NCBI RefSeq assembly: GCF_036588685.1 | Contig: NC_086386.1 | Location: 19,798,931-19,862,930 of the forward strand | Direction: 5' to 3' | From: Mytilus trossulus | Lineage: Eukaryota; Mollusca; Bivalvia; Mytilida; Mytilidae | DNA length: 64,000 nucleotides | In this document: one piece after another, positions 1 through 11,449 of the stretch | Layout of the letters: the number at the start of each line of letters is the position of its first letter | Position numbering within the stretch: the first letter of the stretch is position 1 | Position numbers and translations under genes: made by a program | The notes under the pieces: generated by a model | The model's input: only the letters and a program-made list of their open reading frames with translations | Told to the model about the DNA's origin: nothing | The model's database searches: none

Positions 1-258
1 TAAGGACCTTATCATCTCAGACATACATATTTTATTATGTAAACACCTTCTCCTCTCAGACATACATATTTCATTATATATAAGCACCTTCTCCTCTCAG
101 ACACACATATTTCATTATATAAACACCTTTTCCTCTCAGACATAAATATTTCATTATATAAGGACCTTCTCCTCTTAGACATGTATCGATTACTATACGA
201 GGAACTTCTCTTTAACATGCATCCATGATATAAGTAATTCTCCCCTCAGACATACATA
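1..258. repeat. ~40-bp satellite array (left edge)
   Basis: About six imperfect tandem units share the core CCTTCTCCTCTCAGACATAC followed by an A+T-rich stretch ending in TATATAAG. The unit drifts in sequence and length. The array is cut by the window start. The same unit reappears at the right edge (63945-64000), so the window lies between two patches of one satellite. The short open frame across it is a by-product of the repeat. Confidence 0.85.
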
Positions 259-292
259 TGTCAAATACATTTTGATATTGTTTTGATGTTTA

Positions 293-375
293 GGGGATTT
301 GATGGTCGCAAATTAAGTTTACTGACGACGCTTTAGCGGAGACAGTTAACGGGTATTGGCGACCATCAAATCCCC
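293..375. repeat. Perfect 17-bp inverted repeat (hairpin)
   Basis: GGGGATTTGATGGTCGC at 293-309 is matched exactly by its reverse complement at 359-375, with a 49-base spacer. It directly follows the satellite. It could be a miniature TIR element or a structured spacer; no target duplication was made out. Confidence 0.75.
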
Positions 376-1389
376 AACTGATGCCGTCGGAGCTTAACAT
401 TACAATATTGTTATCTCCATTCTAATGAAACTGACAGAAAACAACGTTAAAACATGTATTTAAAATCTGTCATATGCCGTCTGCGCTTGCGCGTACGTCC
501 CATAGCATCAATTGAAAAATTGATGCCGTGTAAATAAGTGACGTTATCTACTCAAAATGAACGTTACAAACGTTGTTGCATTATAATCAGTGTTCCGAGT
601 TGGCAAAGAAGTGCTTATTTAAGATTATCTGCCTTACAACTCTCATTGTGAATTTCTGTTTTCCAAAAGTTAATATATGTTGAGTATTTTGGAAACACAG
701 GGCCTTTCGCTGTCAGATTCTTTTTTCACCATGTATTTAAAGATGGTAATAGTTGATTTGATAGGATGTTTAAGTACTGAAGGTTATCACTCGTCTGTAT
801 TATGCCCTAAAATTGACAACTACAGTATGCTAATATGTATGTGAGTCTACAAATGTTATGAATATATTATATTAAGTATAAAGACTATACTTAAACTTGA
901 AAACATTATGCATCTTGAATCAAAATTTTTCAATTCAAAATCTGTGATTGTTGAATAATTTGGGGAACAGTTCGTGTTGTTTATTCTTTAGTTTTCTATG
1001 TTGTGTCATGTGTACTATTGTTTTTCTGTTTGTCTTTTTCATTTTTAGCCATGGCGTTGTCAGTTTGTTTTAGATATATGAGATTGACTGTCACTTTGAT
1101 ATCTTTCGTCCCTCTCGCATACTACATCATGGCTCGGAAGTTTCGATTCTAGGTACTGATATCGTCGTACTTTCATGTTATAGTGTTCTTTTTATTTGTA
1201 TTTGAATATGTTTCACCCTCATTATCTATTCAGTTCTTTTTGGTAATATACATCGCACCTTTGAAATATTGTGCTATAGTCATTTCTTGTTTTTTTTATT
1301 TTACGTTTTAGAACTTATGCACTTTGTCTATTCAAAAGTGTTTAAAAGTACTTTTATTTTTCTTTGTTCCCATAATTATCTTCTTGTTT
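376..1389. other. Non-coding stretch with repeat E fragment
   Basis: No gene is seen. Positions about 965-1125 (around TTAGCCATGGCGTTGTCAG and TATCTTTCGTCCCTC) look like the end of a dispersed element, called E here. I recognise the type as common in mussel-like DNA but cannot name it. The remainder is A+T-rich and shows nothing. Confidence 0.35.
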
Positions 1390-1660
1390 TATAGTAATTA
1401 AGAATATTGTTGACAATATAACGAAAGTCTATGCGCCTGTAATACAAGTGAGAGGTTGGGCTATTTAAAAACCAGGTTTAGTCCCCATTTACTAAATAAG
1501 GAAATGCATGTACCAAGTCAGAAATATGAGCGGTTTTTTTTTCTATATTCGTTTGATGTGTTTAAGCTTTTTCTTTTTTTTCTTTTATAAAGGCTTTCCA
1601 GTTTGAATATTCCTTGCAGTTCAGAACTTTTGTTATTTTACTTTTCATCCTTGTCAGAAG
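1390..1660 (+). repeat. Dispersed repeat C, diverged copy
   Basis: It shares the ordered landmarks of repeat C: GTGAGAGGTT, AAAACCAGGTTTA, GTACCAAGTCAG, TTCGTTTGATGTG and a TTATTTTACTTTT tail. It is non-coding. Family C occurs about ten times here on both strands; its class (SINE or MITE) is not established. Confidence 0.6.
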
Positions 1661-1859
1661 ATATTCCGGTATCTACAACTAAGCTATGATAAGACAAGTA
1701 AACCCATCATATGTACCAGGCTGAACATTTTGTACGCCAGACTACCGTTTCGTCTACACACCTTTCGTTAAAGAAGCTCCTTTAATATTTTGATATTTTA
1801 AGATTTGTTCAATCAGCGTAAAATGGCGTTTAGATAAAAATGAAATGAAAACAAAAACC

Positions 1860-2200
1860 GATCTATAGACAAAACAAACAGTCCCTATTCATAGGGTATA
1901 ATCTTCATGACAACTGTCATGTTCCAGACTTGGTACAGGCATTTTCTTAGGTAGAAAATGGTGGATTAAACCCGGGTTTAAGCTAGCTCAACCTCCCACT
2001 CGATGACAGTCACATAAAATTCAATTATATTGACAACGATGTGTGAACAAAACAAAAAGACACAAAGGTAAACATTTAAAAAAAAAGGGTACAGCAGTCA
2101 ACAAAACTTAATCACTATAAAGACAAACACTTCGGTCAACAAAGAAAAATAAAAGTCATAATAACAAAGCACATTAGCAAAAACAAAAGACAAGAGTACC
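1860..2200 (-). repeat. Dispersed repeat C, inverted copy
   Basis: It reads in reverse through the same landmarks as the other C copies: GACTTGGTACAGGC, AGAAAATGGTGGATTAAACC, GATGACAGTCACATAAAATTC and GATGTGTGAACAAAAC. It is a longer version that includes the upstream part of the family. No coding potential is seen. Confidence 0.65.
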
Positions 2201-2340
2201 AAACATAGATTTAACCTTTCAACAATTAAGTGTACATCTTATCATGACGTTTATATTTGACTTTTATACAAAATTGGCTTTATAGGCAAAACTAACTATT
2301 GCTCTCTTTCATGATGTATACTTCCACAGTTATCATTTAA

Positions 2341-2674
2341 AGGGGCACCAGATACGAGATACATAAATAATATGATTTTTTTGTTCAATCATTAATGAAC
2401 CTAGAAAAATCCAAATGCACGGGACTGATATCTTTTTATATCTTTTTTTATGTTCTTTCCCCTGATATGGCAATTTGAGGTCAACTCGACAGCTAATAAG
2501 ATAGCGTCTAGATTAAAATACACACGAAACAAAGCTACAATTTATCAAGCTAATGCCCGATATATTGTTTATTTTAGACTTTTTATACTTTGGATAAATG
2601 TTTTACATTGATATATTTCAAATATGAGAATTTGAGTCAAATCGGTGAACATGAATTTGACAGCTAGTGCCCCT
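2341..2674. mobile_element. Repeat D: MITE with TTAA target duplication
   Basis: The ends are inverted: AGGGGCACCAG on the left and CTAGTGCCCCT on the right. They are flanked on both sides by TTAA (2337-2340 and 2675-2678). A TTAA duplication fits the piggyBac or Kolobok type of movement. There is no open frame. A second, longer member lies at 5185-5887. Confidence 0.7.
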
Positions 2675-2956
2675 TTAAGACTTTAGAAAAAATCGTATCC
2701 GTGTATTACTTTAGTTTATAAATACCCCCCAAAAAAATCCGATTTTTTACTTTTCATTATCATCGTTTGTCATAACTGTCATTATAAAATTGACCTTTTT
2801 TCCTAAAAAAGATATTATCTAACTAAAATTTGGTTTTATTTATTATTATCGTTTTCATATACAAATTTAGAATGATAAATTTCGTCTCCATCAGTTCTCA
2901 TATCTACATTTTACTGATCAACATGACTCCAGGCTTAAGGTGGGAGGGTATATATA

Positions 2957-3436
2957 CTAAAAATGAGCTTCATGCAAATTTATCGAGTAAGATTTCAAAG
3001 TTTTGGTGTAACGGGTCGTGCCTAAAAGAGGGGAATGCCGTGTATCATCCCCCGACTCATTAACGGATGAGATATCAGTAGTTTCCTCCGGTCCTTCTGC
3101 CATTACGTGTCCGACCTCTTGCGTTTTCTTGTCAGTTCTTTTCCGACTAGCTCCGTCCTTCTTTTGGGGGATATCTTCGTTCTGCACTCTCTGTTCTCCT
3201 GTCCTGCTGGCCGTTCTTCTCTTCTTTACATGGCCCTTGATGGCGATCCTATGGCATTTATGTTGTTTGGTATCTTTTCTTTTTCTTTTGAATAGTTTAA
3301 CTGATTTGTGTAACACCTGCTTTCTGGTCGACGGCAAATTAACCAGTGCCTGATACGGGAATTCCAAAATTCTAATGCAAGCTGATACGGGAATTCCAAA
3401 ATTTTGATTCAAGCTGCAAGCGCCGTCTATGGCCAT
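2957..3436 (-). CDS. Hypothetical basic protein, 159 aa, possibly an element remnant
   Basis: This open frame lies in an island clearly richer in G+C than its flanks. The product is Lys/Arg-rich in the middle (KLFKRKRKD, HVKKRRTASR) and Glu/Asp/Ser-rich towards the end. No domain is recognised, and there is no signal peptide or membrane segment. A direct repeat (GCTGATACGGGAATTCC, seen twice at about 3350-3400) lies in its N-terminal part. The start ATG sits in the phrase MAIDGACSLNQN. It could be an ORF1-like or gag-like fragment of a mobile element, or an exon; overlapping plus-strand frames are weaker. The call is low confidence. Confidence 0.25.
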   Translation of the reverse strand: MAIDGACSLNQNFGIPVSACIRILEFPYQALVNLPSTRKQVLHKSVKLFKRKRKDTKQHKCHRIAIKGHVKKRRTASRTGEQRVQNEDIPQKKDGASRKRTDKKTQEVGHVMAEGPEETTDISSVNESGDDTRHSPLLGTTRYTKTLKSYSINLHEAHF

Positions 3437-3722
3437 GTCAAATATGGCAATGAGCTACAGGCTGCAACACGCACGCACCCACACAAATATTTGATTTAAT
3501 TAAACCAGATTTGAAAAGATAAAAATTTTATAATCTCAATTATTATGACAGATTGTTTAAAAAAAAATCACAACTGTAACGGCTCGTTTTCTGGTACAAT
3601 TTAGAATTTATCTCAATGGAAGCTTATTGTAGGATTTTTTTCTCTTCAATTTGACAGTCAACTACAAATAAATGTAGCATGCGATGCGTAACAAGAAGAA
3701 GTTTAAAAATAATAATGACATC

Positions 3723-4465
3723 TCAAATATGAATTTAACACAACAATGCATTAAAGTCATAAAAGATTGCATATTTTGGCGTTAATATTGAGTCACTGAT
3801 AAGGTCTTTGCGTCGGAACTAAACACATTTATTCTAAAAACAGTTGTTGGCATGACACGGGTTATGTTCTTCTCATATATGTTATGATGGTATAATACTA
3901 AACCCCTAACGGGAAGGATTGTGTCTGTTGTTCATATGATGAAATCATAATCTTTCAGTCAGTTTAATTAAAGTCTGGAGCTGGCATGTCAGTTAACTGC
4001 TAGTAGTCTGTTGTTATTTATGTATTATTGTCATTTTGTTTATTTTCTTTGGTTGCATCTTCTGACATCAGACTCGGACTTCTCTTGAACTGAATTTTAA
4101 TGTGCGTATTGTTATGCGTTTATTTTTCTACATTGGTTAGAGGTATAGGGGGAGGGTTGAGATCTCACAAACATGTTTAACCCCGCCGCATTTTTGCGCC
4201 TGTCCCAAGTCAGGAGCCTCTGGCCTTTGTTAGTCTTGTATTATTTTTTTTTATTAGTTTCTTGTGTACAATTTGGAAATTAGTATGGCGTTCATTATCA
4301 CTGAACTAGTATATATTTGTTTAAGGGCCAGCTGAAGGACGCCTCCGGGTGCGGGAATTTCTCGCTACATTGAAGACCTGTTGGGGACCTTCTGCTGTTG
4401 TTTTTTTTATTTGGTCGGGTTGTTGTCTCTTTGACACATTCCCCATTTCCATTCTCAATTTTATT
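3723..4465 (+). repeat. Dispersed repeat A (element 3' tail), ~740 bp
   Basis: It matches 11690-12410 along its length and a reversed piece at 9126-9430. Landmarks are GGCATGACACGGGTTAT, ACTAAACCCCTAA, GCTGGCATGTCAGT, TGTCCCAAGTCAGGAGCCTC, GGCCAGCTGAAGGAC and a GTTGTCTCTTTGACACATTC end. It is non-coding here. It is probably the 3' part of a longer retroelement, because the copy at 11450 extends further 5'. Confidence 0.7.
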
Positions 4466-5180
4466 ATGCTATGATAATAGCAAATTCTTGTATCATCTTT
4501 GATCCCTAAGAGCCATAAATTATTTTTTATTTCGCCTTGTTCCTTTCACAATGTCATTTGGGACAACTACGACACCCAATTCTTTTCTTTGGCTCCAGGA
4601 TGGTGCCTCAAGTATGTTAATATAACATTTTCTGAAACCATTATATTCATTTTAATCAATGTTGTCAGGTTTTTTTTTCGGAAATTGACATTCCACATAA
4701 CCGGAGTTTGATTCATTTACATTTCATTAAACTCTATTTCAGTTTATATCTATAAAATAAGAATATTGTTAATCTTAAAGTGGAGCAAAATAGTTCCTTG
4801 TCTACAAATTATCAGGTACCAGTCATAACTATTTAAATATTGGATAGAATTTATCATAATAAATTGTAATTTCACGTGTAAATAAACTCATCATAAAGAC
4901 CAGGGTTGAAACTGCTGAGCTTCGGGGAAAATGTCATATTCAGTATGTACATATAACATCCAAGTAAATTCACAAAACAGTAAAAGATAAAAATCCAGAT
5001 TATGTCGACTAGACGTTTAGATCCAAAATATTTTCTTTCAATATATGTAAAAGGAGCCGTTGATACCGATAATATCAATGTAATGAAAAAATCCTGGTTC
5101 AAAGAACAGTTTTGAACTTTAGTGCCTAGAACAACTATATTCAATTGTGGAATACATCAATAACCAAACTAAAACTATCT
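4466..5180. other. No gene seen
   Basis: This is A+T-rich sequence between repeat A and the second repeat D. Two short frames (70 and 90 codons) have no recognisable content and are treated as chance. Confidence 0.4.
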
Positions 5181-5184
5181 GTAA

Positions 5185-5887
5185 AGGGGCACTAGCTACG
5201 AGATATATAGAAAAATCTAGAGAATGATTTATTTTTTGTTCACTCATTAATGAAAGTGAAATGGTGAAATAATGAAATTCGCTTTAAGCAGCTAGAATTG
5301 GTTAAAAACGTTGTTAAATTAAACTGATTTGATAACATTGATAAAATGAATTATTCACTTGCAAGTAAATAATTCGACCTCATTGAATCTGTTTTCATGT
5401 GATCTTCAATTTATCACCTTAGTTAGCGATGGATAACGCATGCAGTGTGCGTGTTCTGTTATTCGAAGGAAAAGAATGTCAATATTTAAACTGAAACAAA
5501 GGTAAATTATTAGATTGACTGATTCGATCTACAAAAAAATCATTCTTATTAAGGTAAAAAAACGACCGACGATTAACATATATTTTTAATCTATAAAATG
5601 AAATTAAACAGACCTAGACAAATTCAATAACTCGAGTTTGCTTTCTATTTATATCTATGTTTGTGTTTATATCTTTAATATGATCATCGAATGTCAACTC
5701 GATGGTTAATTAGATGGCACCAAGACTAAACTACACACAAAATAAAGCTTCATTTTATCGAGCCAATGCTCTGTAAATATTTTATTCTATACTTTTTACA
5801 ATTTGGATAAATGCTTTACATACTTATAAATCAAATATGAGAATTTGAGTAAAATCTGTGAACACGAATTTGACAGCTAGTGCCCTT
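5185..5887. mobile_element. Repeat D, longer copy (~700 bp)
   Basis: The left end AGGGGCACTAGCTACGAGAT and the right end ACAGCTAGTGCCCTT are inverted and match the copy at 2341. The last ~180 bases track that copy closely, while the middle holds extra sequence. The right flank is TTAA (5888-5891); the left flank GTAA looks like a mutated TTAA. Confidence 0.65.
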
Positions 5888-5891
5888 TTAA

Positions 5892-6962
5892 ACGAAGACG
5901 ATTGTTTCTCAAAACAGTTATAAACGACCTGGATCATTTGAAATAATCCTGATATAGACTGGTGACCTTATCGAATACTTACTTGAAGATGTGTCTTCTC
6001 CTGTTTGAATTTATGACCGCGACAATACCCACCATCGAATAGTCAAAGTGGATGGTGGAATGAATACAATATATCGACTTTTATTATATGAATTCTAGAG
6101 TTTCATATCTAGCTACGTTTTCAATGCCAGAAAGAAAGGATAACGAACGTAGAAAACACAATCAGTTGGGAGTATCAATGTATGATTTAGCTTCAACTGA
6201 AAATAACAAATACAAAAATCAAAAGATGGAATGTAGTATAACAGATTTTCATTAAAATTATTAAGTTCAAGTACCTAAAGGTAGTAGCTGATGCACAAAA
6301 TGTTTGTTGAAAATCTAATACTCTTAAATATTATTTTTTTCCATCATTTTGATAATATTATGATGAATTCTAACATGCTTAGGGGGATAAAATATGAACC
6401 AATAAAACATATATATGAAAAACAATCATATGTACTGACTGCTATCACATGACCCAGTTTGATTTTCCTGTTGAATGTAGCCTATTGCCAATTGTGATAT
6501 TGAAGTAAGATCAACATTTTGCTTATATGCCTAATATTCATGGGTAGAGGATGATAGACAAATTTATTATACTGATAATGTGTTACATAGGTCTATGCTT
6601 TCGATCGTGTTTAAATATTCAGAGCCGTGTGTTTGTCTATATTTTGTTATAATTTTCATAATTGTGACATTATTGAACGGGAATTCACACCTTACTAGTC
6701 CTGACAATGAGTAACATGCCGTGTGACGTTAGGCACATATTCTGCTAACACATCTTGAGTAGAAGATGGGGCAAAAGACACCAGAGTGGCTTTCAAAGTC
6801 GAAAATAATTTGTCAACGTCATGGTTAAACAAGAAAAGAACAAACTATAGTATACAAAACACAACATGTATAGAAAACTTAAGACTAACAACAAGAGCTC
6901 CACCAAAATCGTTTTGAAGATTACATTTATTTATTTAAGGTAAAACTCTATCCTCTAGCACA
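5892..6962. other. Region upstream of the DNase I-like gene
   Basis: No other gene or clear repeat is seen. The promoter of the gene at 6963 must lie here, but no convincing core element was identified by eye. Confidence 0.3.
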
Positions 6963-7102
6963 ATGAATTTAGTTAAAAATATTGCACTGGCTTTATTGAT
7001 TTTGGTTGAAGGAACATGTTCATTTTCAATTGGTGCCTTTAACATCCAAATATTTGGAAAAAGAAGGCCGAAAATGTTGAGGTTATGGAAAATATCGTTA
7101 AA
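6963..7102 (+). CDS. DNase I-like secreted endonuclease, first coding exon
   Basis: The ATG at 6963 opens a hydrophobic signal peptide (NIALALLILVEGTCS) followed by IGAFNIQIFG, the start of the DNase I fold. The Asn of this motif helps bind the catalytic metal in DNase I (family knowledge). The frame then breaks at a five-A run (7058-7062). One more A would restore a typical continuation that ends at a good donor, A|GTAAGT at 7102/7103, in phase 0. The lesion may be a sequencing slip or a true mutation. The next exon is at 10586. DNase I enzymes cut double-stranded DNA outside cells or in the secretory route. Exon identity is quite sure; whether the gene works is not. Confidence 0.7.
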
Positions 7103-9125
7103 GTAAGTAGACAATCCAGTTTCTGTTACTGCGTCTCTAATTTTAAGCTGAATTTTGTTTTCTGACGCTTTGATTATTTGTTTAACTAACTTTGGTTCGT
7201 GTGATGACTTACAGATGAAAACACAAAACTTATATTTTAATATCTTCTGAGACCAAATTATACAGATAACTTAAATGTATAAGAACTATTATATCAAAAT
7301 CACAAAACCCTTCGTAATTATTTTGGTAATCCAACAGCGCAAGTGCAAAGTTAAAAACAGAGACGAAATAAAAAAAATAAACAATTTTAAGGTAACACGA
7401 TACCGAATGGCATATCTCCCGATTTCCAAACTTTTTGGCATACGCGTTCTTTGCACCGAGTTACATCGAAATATGTAATAAAAAATGGGTGTCACCATTT
7501 TTGTTTTCTTGGTATTTTCATTGGAAAACGTCGTTTTGGGCGACAAATTTACTTAGGTATATAGGGGAAATGCCTGTTTTTCGGCTAACCTTTTTAGATT
7601 TTCCAATGGATGGCTTTGTTCTTATATACGGAGAACAACAAAAAACTAACATAAAATTCAGAATTACAAACTGAATTCATACATGTATAGAAAATCATAT
7701 GTCACCATCCTTGTTTTTGAAATAAATGGCTTCAAAATTGATTGATACCCTTAGAATTTGACCTTAAACGTGTGACGTTATTGAATACAGAATGTAACGT
7801 TATTCTCCAGAGAAATGGAAAACACAAAATGTGTCGGGATCTGAAGGGTGTTTATTTTATTTTCGTTTCCCCTGTCAGGTTTCCGTAAATTTCCTATTGA
7901 TGAGATTCTACTGATATAATTCATTTCGTCCTACACATAGAAATTTCACTAACATGAATTTAACATTAATCTCGTCTGATTTTTACACTTAACGAGCATA
8001 TTAAATACCTTCATATTTTTGTAAAATTCGAGTGAAAATAACAAAAAATGTTTTACGTGTGATTCATTTGAATTACTGAGTTTTTAACTCCATCTTTTAT
8101 GACAATGGTGTTGTCATTGCTTCATCCATGTAGAAAAATACTACTTTAAAAATTCGATTCAGTTGACAGTGATATAATTGCTCTGTTTTGGATGGTTGTT
8201 AAACGTTCAGTGGCAAATAGTTCATGCATGATAAATAAAATAAAAAAACTCAAAGAAAAATTCAAAACTTTCATTCTTGAATTGCTACGTACATTTGTAT
8301 AGTGTACTTTGCGTGGTGTAAATGTGCGAGTTGCTTGCTAAGCAAGTCGAACAAACATTGCAAACTGTATGCAAAATTTCACTATTAGTTCAACAGTCTG
8401 GCATTTGTGAAAATTATTTTATAAAACAAATCTTGAGATCATATATGCATTCTTTATAAGTAAACCAAACTGCGAAACATAAAAGCTCAAGCTTGAAATT
8501 CCACATGCAGGAGATGTTATCCGGAGTCTGTACTGGGCGGGCCTTTATAATCTATCAAAATGCCTAATCAGGCAACCTGTCATGAACAAAAAAAAAAAAA
8601 GAAAATCCAAACGGTATGCGTACCTTTAAAAAATAGGTGCACAATTTAAACATGAAGCAAAAAGACTATCAAGTGTGGGATTGACGGTCGAATTTACACA
8701 GGTGAAACAATATGATGTTGCGTGCTCTATTAGTTTCAAGTGGCGATTTTGAATTGTAGGATTGATTGCTGGTAACTTTACGTCCAGTGGCAAATATTTT
8801 ATGCATGTTCAAGACGCAGTTTACAATAAATAATACATGATCCCTCACAGCCAAAGCGACGCCTCACTTTGGAAGCATTTTACTGCCGGTCGGAAGAAGA
8901 CCAAGTGACCATATTTTTATCCCTATTCACCCTAGGCCTTGGGGTGTAAATTGTAGGATATAAACAAAATATAAAAGTATGTGCAGTATACATTGTCACT
9001 CGCTACGAAACAAGTGGAAAGCTCGGCGAGTCTCGCTTTCCATCGTGTTTCTAAAACTCATGCTAATACATTTTATACTAGTATTACAATATACATACAT
9101 GTATATGATTTTTTTTTATATAAAA

Positions 9126-9430
9126 TTGAGAATGGAAATGGGGAATGTGTCAAAGAGACAACAACCCGACCAAATGAAAAAAACAACAGCAGAAGGTCAC
9201 CAACAGGTCTTCAATGTAGCGAGAAATTCCCGCACCCGGAGGCGTCCTTCAGCTGGCCCCTAAACAAATATATACTAGTTCAGTGATAATGAACGCCATA
9301 CTTATTTCCAAATTGTACACAAGTTACTAAAATTAAAATAATGCAAGACTAACAAAGGCCAGAGGCTCCTGACTTGGGACAGGCGCAAAAATGCGGCGGG
9401 GTTAAACATGTTTGTGAGATCTCAACCCTA
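9126..9430 (-). repeat. Dispersed repeat A, inverted 3' piece
   Basis: It is the reverse complement of the last ~310 bases of the copies at 3723 and 11450, from GAATGGAAATGGGGAATGTG through GGGACAGGCGCAAAAATG to TGTGAGATCTCAACCC. It ends at a TA microsatellite. Short frames here are repeat by-products. Confidence 0.8.
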
Positions 9431-10344
9431 ATAAATATATATATATATATATTTGTGCATACTTGCTTGTTCTAAAAACTTCTTCTTCTTTTGCATGCTT
9501 GTTCTAAAAACTCCTTTCAATACTATGAAACTGATACATTTTAACGTTGTGTTTCTTTTGTGTCGTTTGTTTCCCCTTGTATTTGAGTGTGAATTCACAT
9601 TATTATAAGACGTGTCACGGAAATTTTCTATCCCAAATTCAGTTTTGATGTTATATTTGTTATTTTCTTCGGATTTTGTCTAATGCTTAGTTCGTTTCTG
9701 TATTTGTTGTGTCGTCATTCTCCTCTTAAATATAATGCGTGTCCCTTCGGTCTGGGTTTGTGACCCGGATTTGTTTTTTTTCTATTGATTTATGAGTTTT
9801 GAACATCGGTATTCTACTGTTGCCTTTATTCATAACATATACAAACTCAATATTTTGGATAACGGATGTTCTTCAATGCTACATTTAACATCAATGAAAT
9901 CGACACTCAACAAGTTTACTTATGTACAACATATAAGTTGAACATTTAGATGTTTATGACTCTCAACTCACGACTTTGCGGTCTATCAACAGAGTATTTG
10001 TCTAATCTAATTATCGTTTACGATTACGTCACACTCGATATTTTGACATATTTGCCTCAGCATTGATTATCATTGCCAGTTATTGGTGACTAGCAAGAGA
10101 TGTGTTTCATGTGTCGTGTCAATGCATCCGATTTCGCTTTTTTTGGAGAAAAAGCGATTATCCATTTTGTTCTCTTGGTTTATACATTCAAACAAGGATT
10201 TTATTGTTTCGAACACCTTTCAACTAATGTTTCTCTTATCAAAATCAACATTGAAACTGCAATATTGTATAAAAATTGTTTCAGTGCTGAAAAATATTTA
10301 GATTTTATGGAAATATGAAAAATTGTTTCAAAACCTTTTAAGTA

Positions 10345-10395
10345 TATTTAAGAAGATGTGGTATGAGTGTTAATGGGACAACTTTCCATCCAAGA
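10345..10395 (-). repeat. Repeat B fragment
   Basis: The phrase AAGATGTGGTATGAGTG, then AATGGGACAACTTTCCATCC, is the end of repeat B, as in the copy at 34160. Only about 50 bases are present. Confidence 0.5.
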
Positions 10396-10585
10396 AGCAT
10401 ATATCTTAGAATCCTTCAAAATCCTTTAGGTTTCTTTGTTTTTTGTTGTGACAATTGAGTGAGACTGGTACAGGAGGTGAAATAACCACTATTTTCTCAC
10501 CTGTAGTCCACTTTGAGTATTCGTCACAAACGACATAACCTAACGAACATAAATGCCGCAGTGCAATCGTTTCATTTGATTACAG

Positions 10586-10674
10586 ACACTTCAATGTTAT
10601 GATATTGTACTTATTCAAGAAATCAGAGACAGGTCGGAGACTTCCATTGAATTACTTCATAATCAATTAAACAA
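10586..10674 (+). CDS. DNase I-like secreted endonuclease, second coding exon
   Basis: The exon has 29 codons plus 2 bases between an acceptor (GATTACAG at 10578-10585) and a donor (AA|GTACGT at 10674/10675). It encodes a stretch containing YDIVLIQEIRDRSE, the second strand of the DNase I fold. The Glu of QEIRD matches the metal-binding Glu of the family. Its phase 0 start fits the exon at 6963, and the two exons join without loss relative to the family pattern. The remaining two thirds of the enzyme, including the catalytic His and SDH motif, were not found downstream, so the gene is probably truncated or its exons were displaced by insertions. Confidence 0.65.
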
Positions 10675-11045
10675 GTACGTATACATAAATATATATTCCC
10701 ATTGTTATGAATAAACAGTTGTTACATATCCATTGTTTGAAAACATAATTTTAGCTAGACCTTATATCCGAAATCATAAACTGTAAATATTTCATACAAT
10801 TCGATTAAAGAGGTCTTTGATTGAAAAGCAACAAACAAGTTAATATGTATGCTGATTTTTTTAGCTGAGTTGGAATCAAACGTAAAATAGCATTTTTGTT
10901 TTAATACAAAGTATATTGCCATCTATGACACGGTATGTGCCGGGATGTATAAGTACCTGGTTACGTCCACTTGTATTTTTGTCCATCTGATGAGTTAAGC
11001 CTTTTTCAACTGATTTTTATAGTTCGTTCTTATGTTGTACTGTTA
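10675..11045. other. No gene seen
   Basis: This is A+T-rich sequence after the second DNase I-like exon. I looked for a third exon and did not recognise one. Confidence 0.35.
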
Positions 11046-11049
11046 TACC

Positions 11050-11400
11050 ACTTTCCCAGGTTAGGGGGAAGGTTGGGATCCCGCTAACATGTTTAACCCT
11101 GCCACATTATTTATGTATGTGCCTGTCCCAAGTCAGGAGCCTGTTATTCAGTGGTTGTCGTTTGTTTATGTGTTACATATTTGTTTTTCGTTAATTGTTT
11201 TACATAAATAAGGCCGTTAGTTTTCTCGTTTGAATTGTTTTACATTGTCTTATCGGGGCATTTTATAGCTGAATATGTGGTATGGGATTTGCTCATTGTT
11301 GAAGGCCGTACGGTGACCTATAGTTGTTTATGTCTGTGTCAATTTGGTCTTTTGTGGATAGTTGTCTCATTGGCAATCATACCACATCTTCTTTTTTATA
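11050..11400 (+). repeat. Dispersed repeat B, long copy
   Basis: Landmarks are TTTAACCCTGCCACATT, TGTCCCAAGTCAGGAGCCTG, AAGGCCGTTAGTTTTC, GAAGGCCGTACGGTGACC, GTTGTCTCATTGGCAATC and ATACCACATCTTCTTTTTTA. Other copies are at 34160 (reversed), 51255 and 61225. The frame across it is not considered a gene. Confidence 0.65.
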
Positions 11401-11449
11401 TTGTACGATTCGCTCGTGTATGTAACAACGTATTATATTTTAGCTAGAG

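Larger units (their letters stand above)
7103..10585 (+). other. Probable intron of the DNase I-like gene
   Basis: It runs from GTAAGT at 7103 to the acceptor TTTCATTTGATTACAG at 10585. Within it are an inverted repeat A piece (9126-9430), a TA microsatellite (about 9431-9455), and a short sequence around GTCCAGTGGCAAATATTTTATG (about 8765-8810) that recurs near 14060 and 38870. No exon was recognised inside it. Confidence 0.5.

Noticed and set aside
7275-7674. Short frames in the DNase I-like intron
   Set aside because: They have no domain, lie on both strands over the same DNA, and show no splice signals in matching phase.
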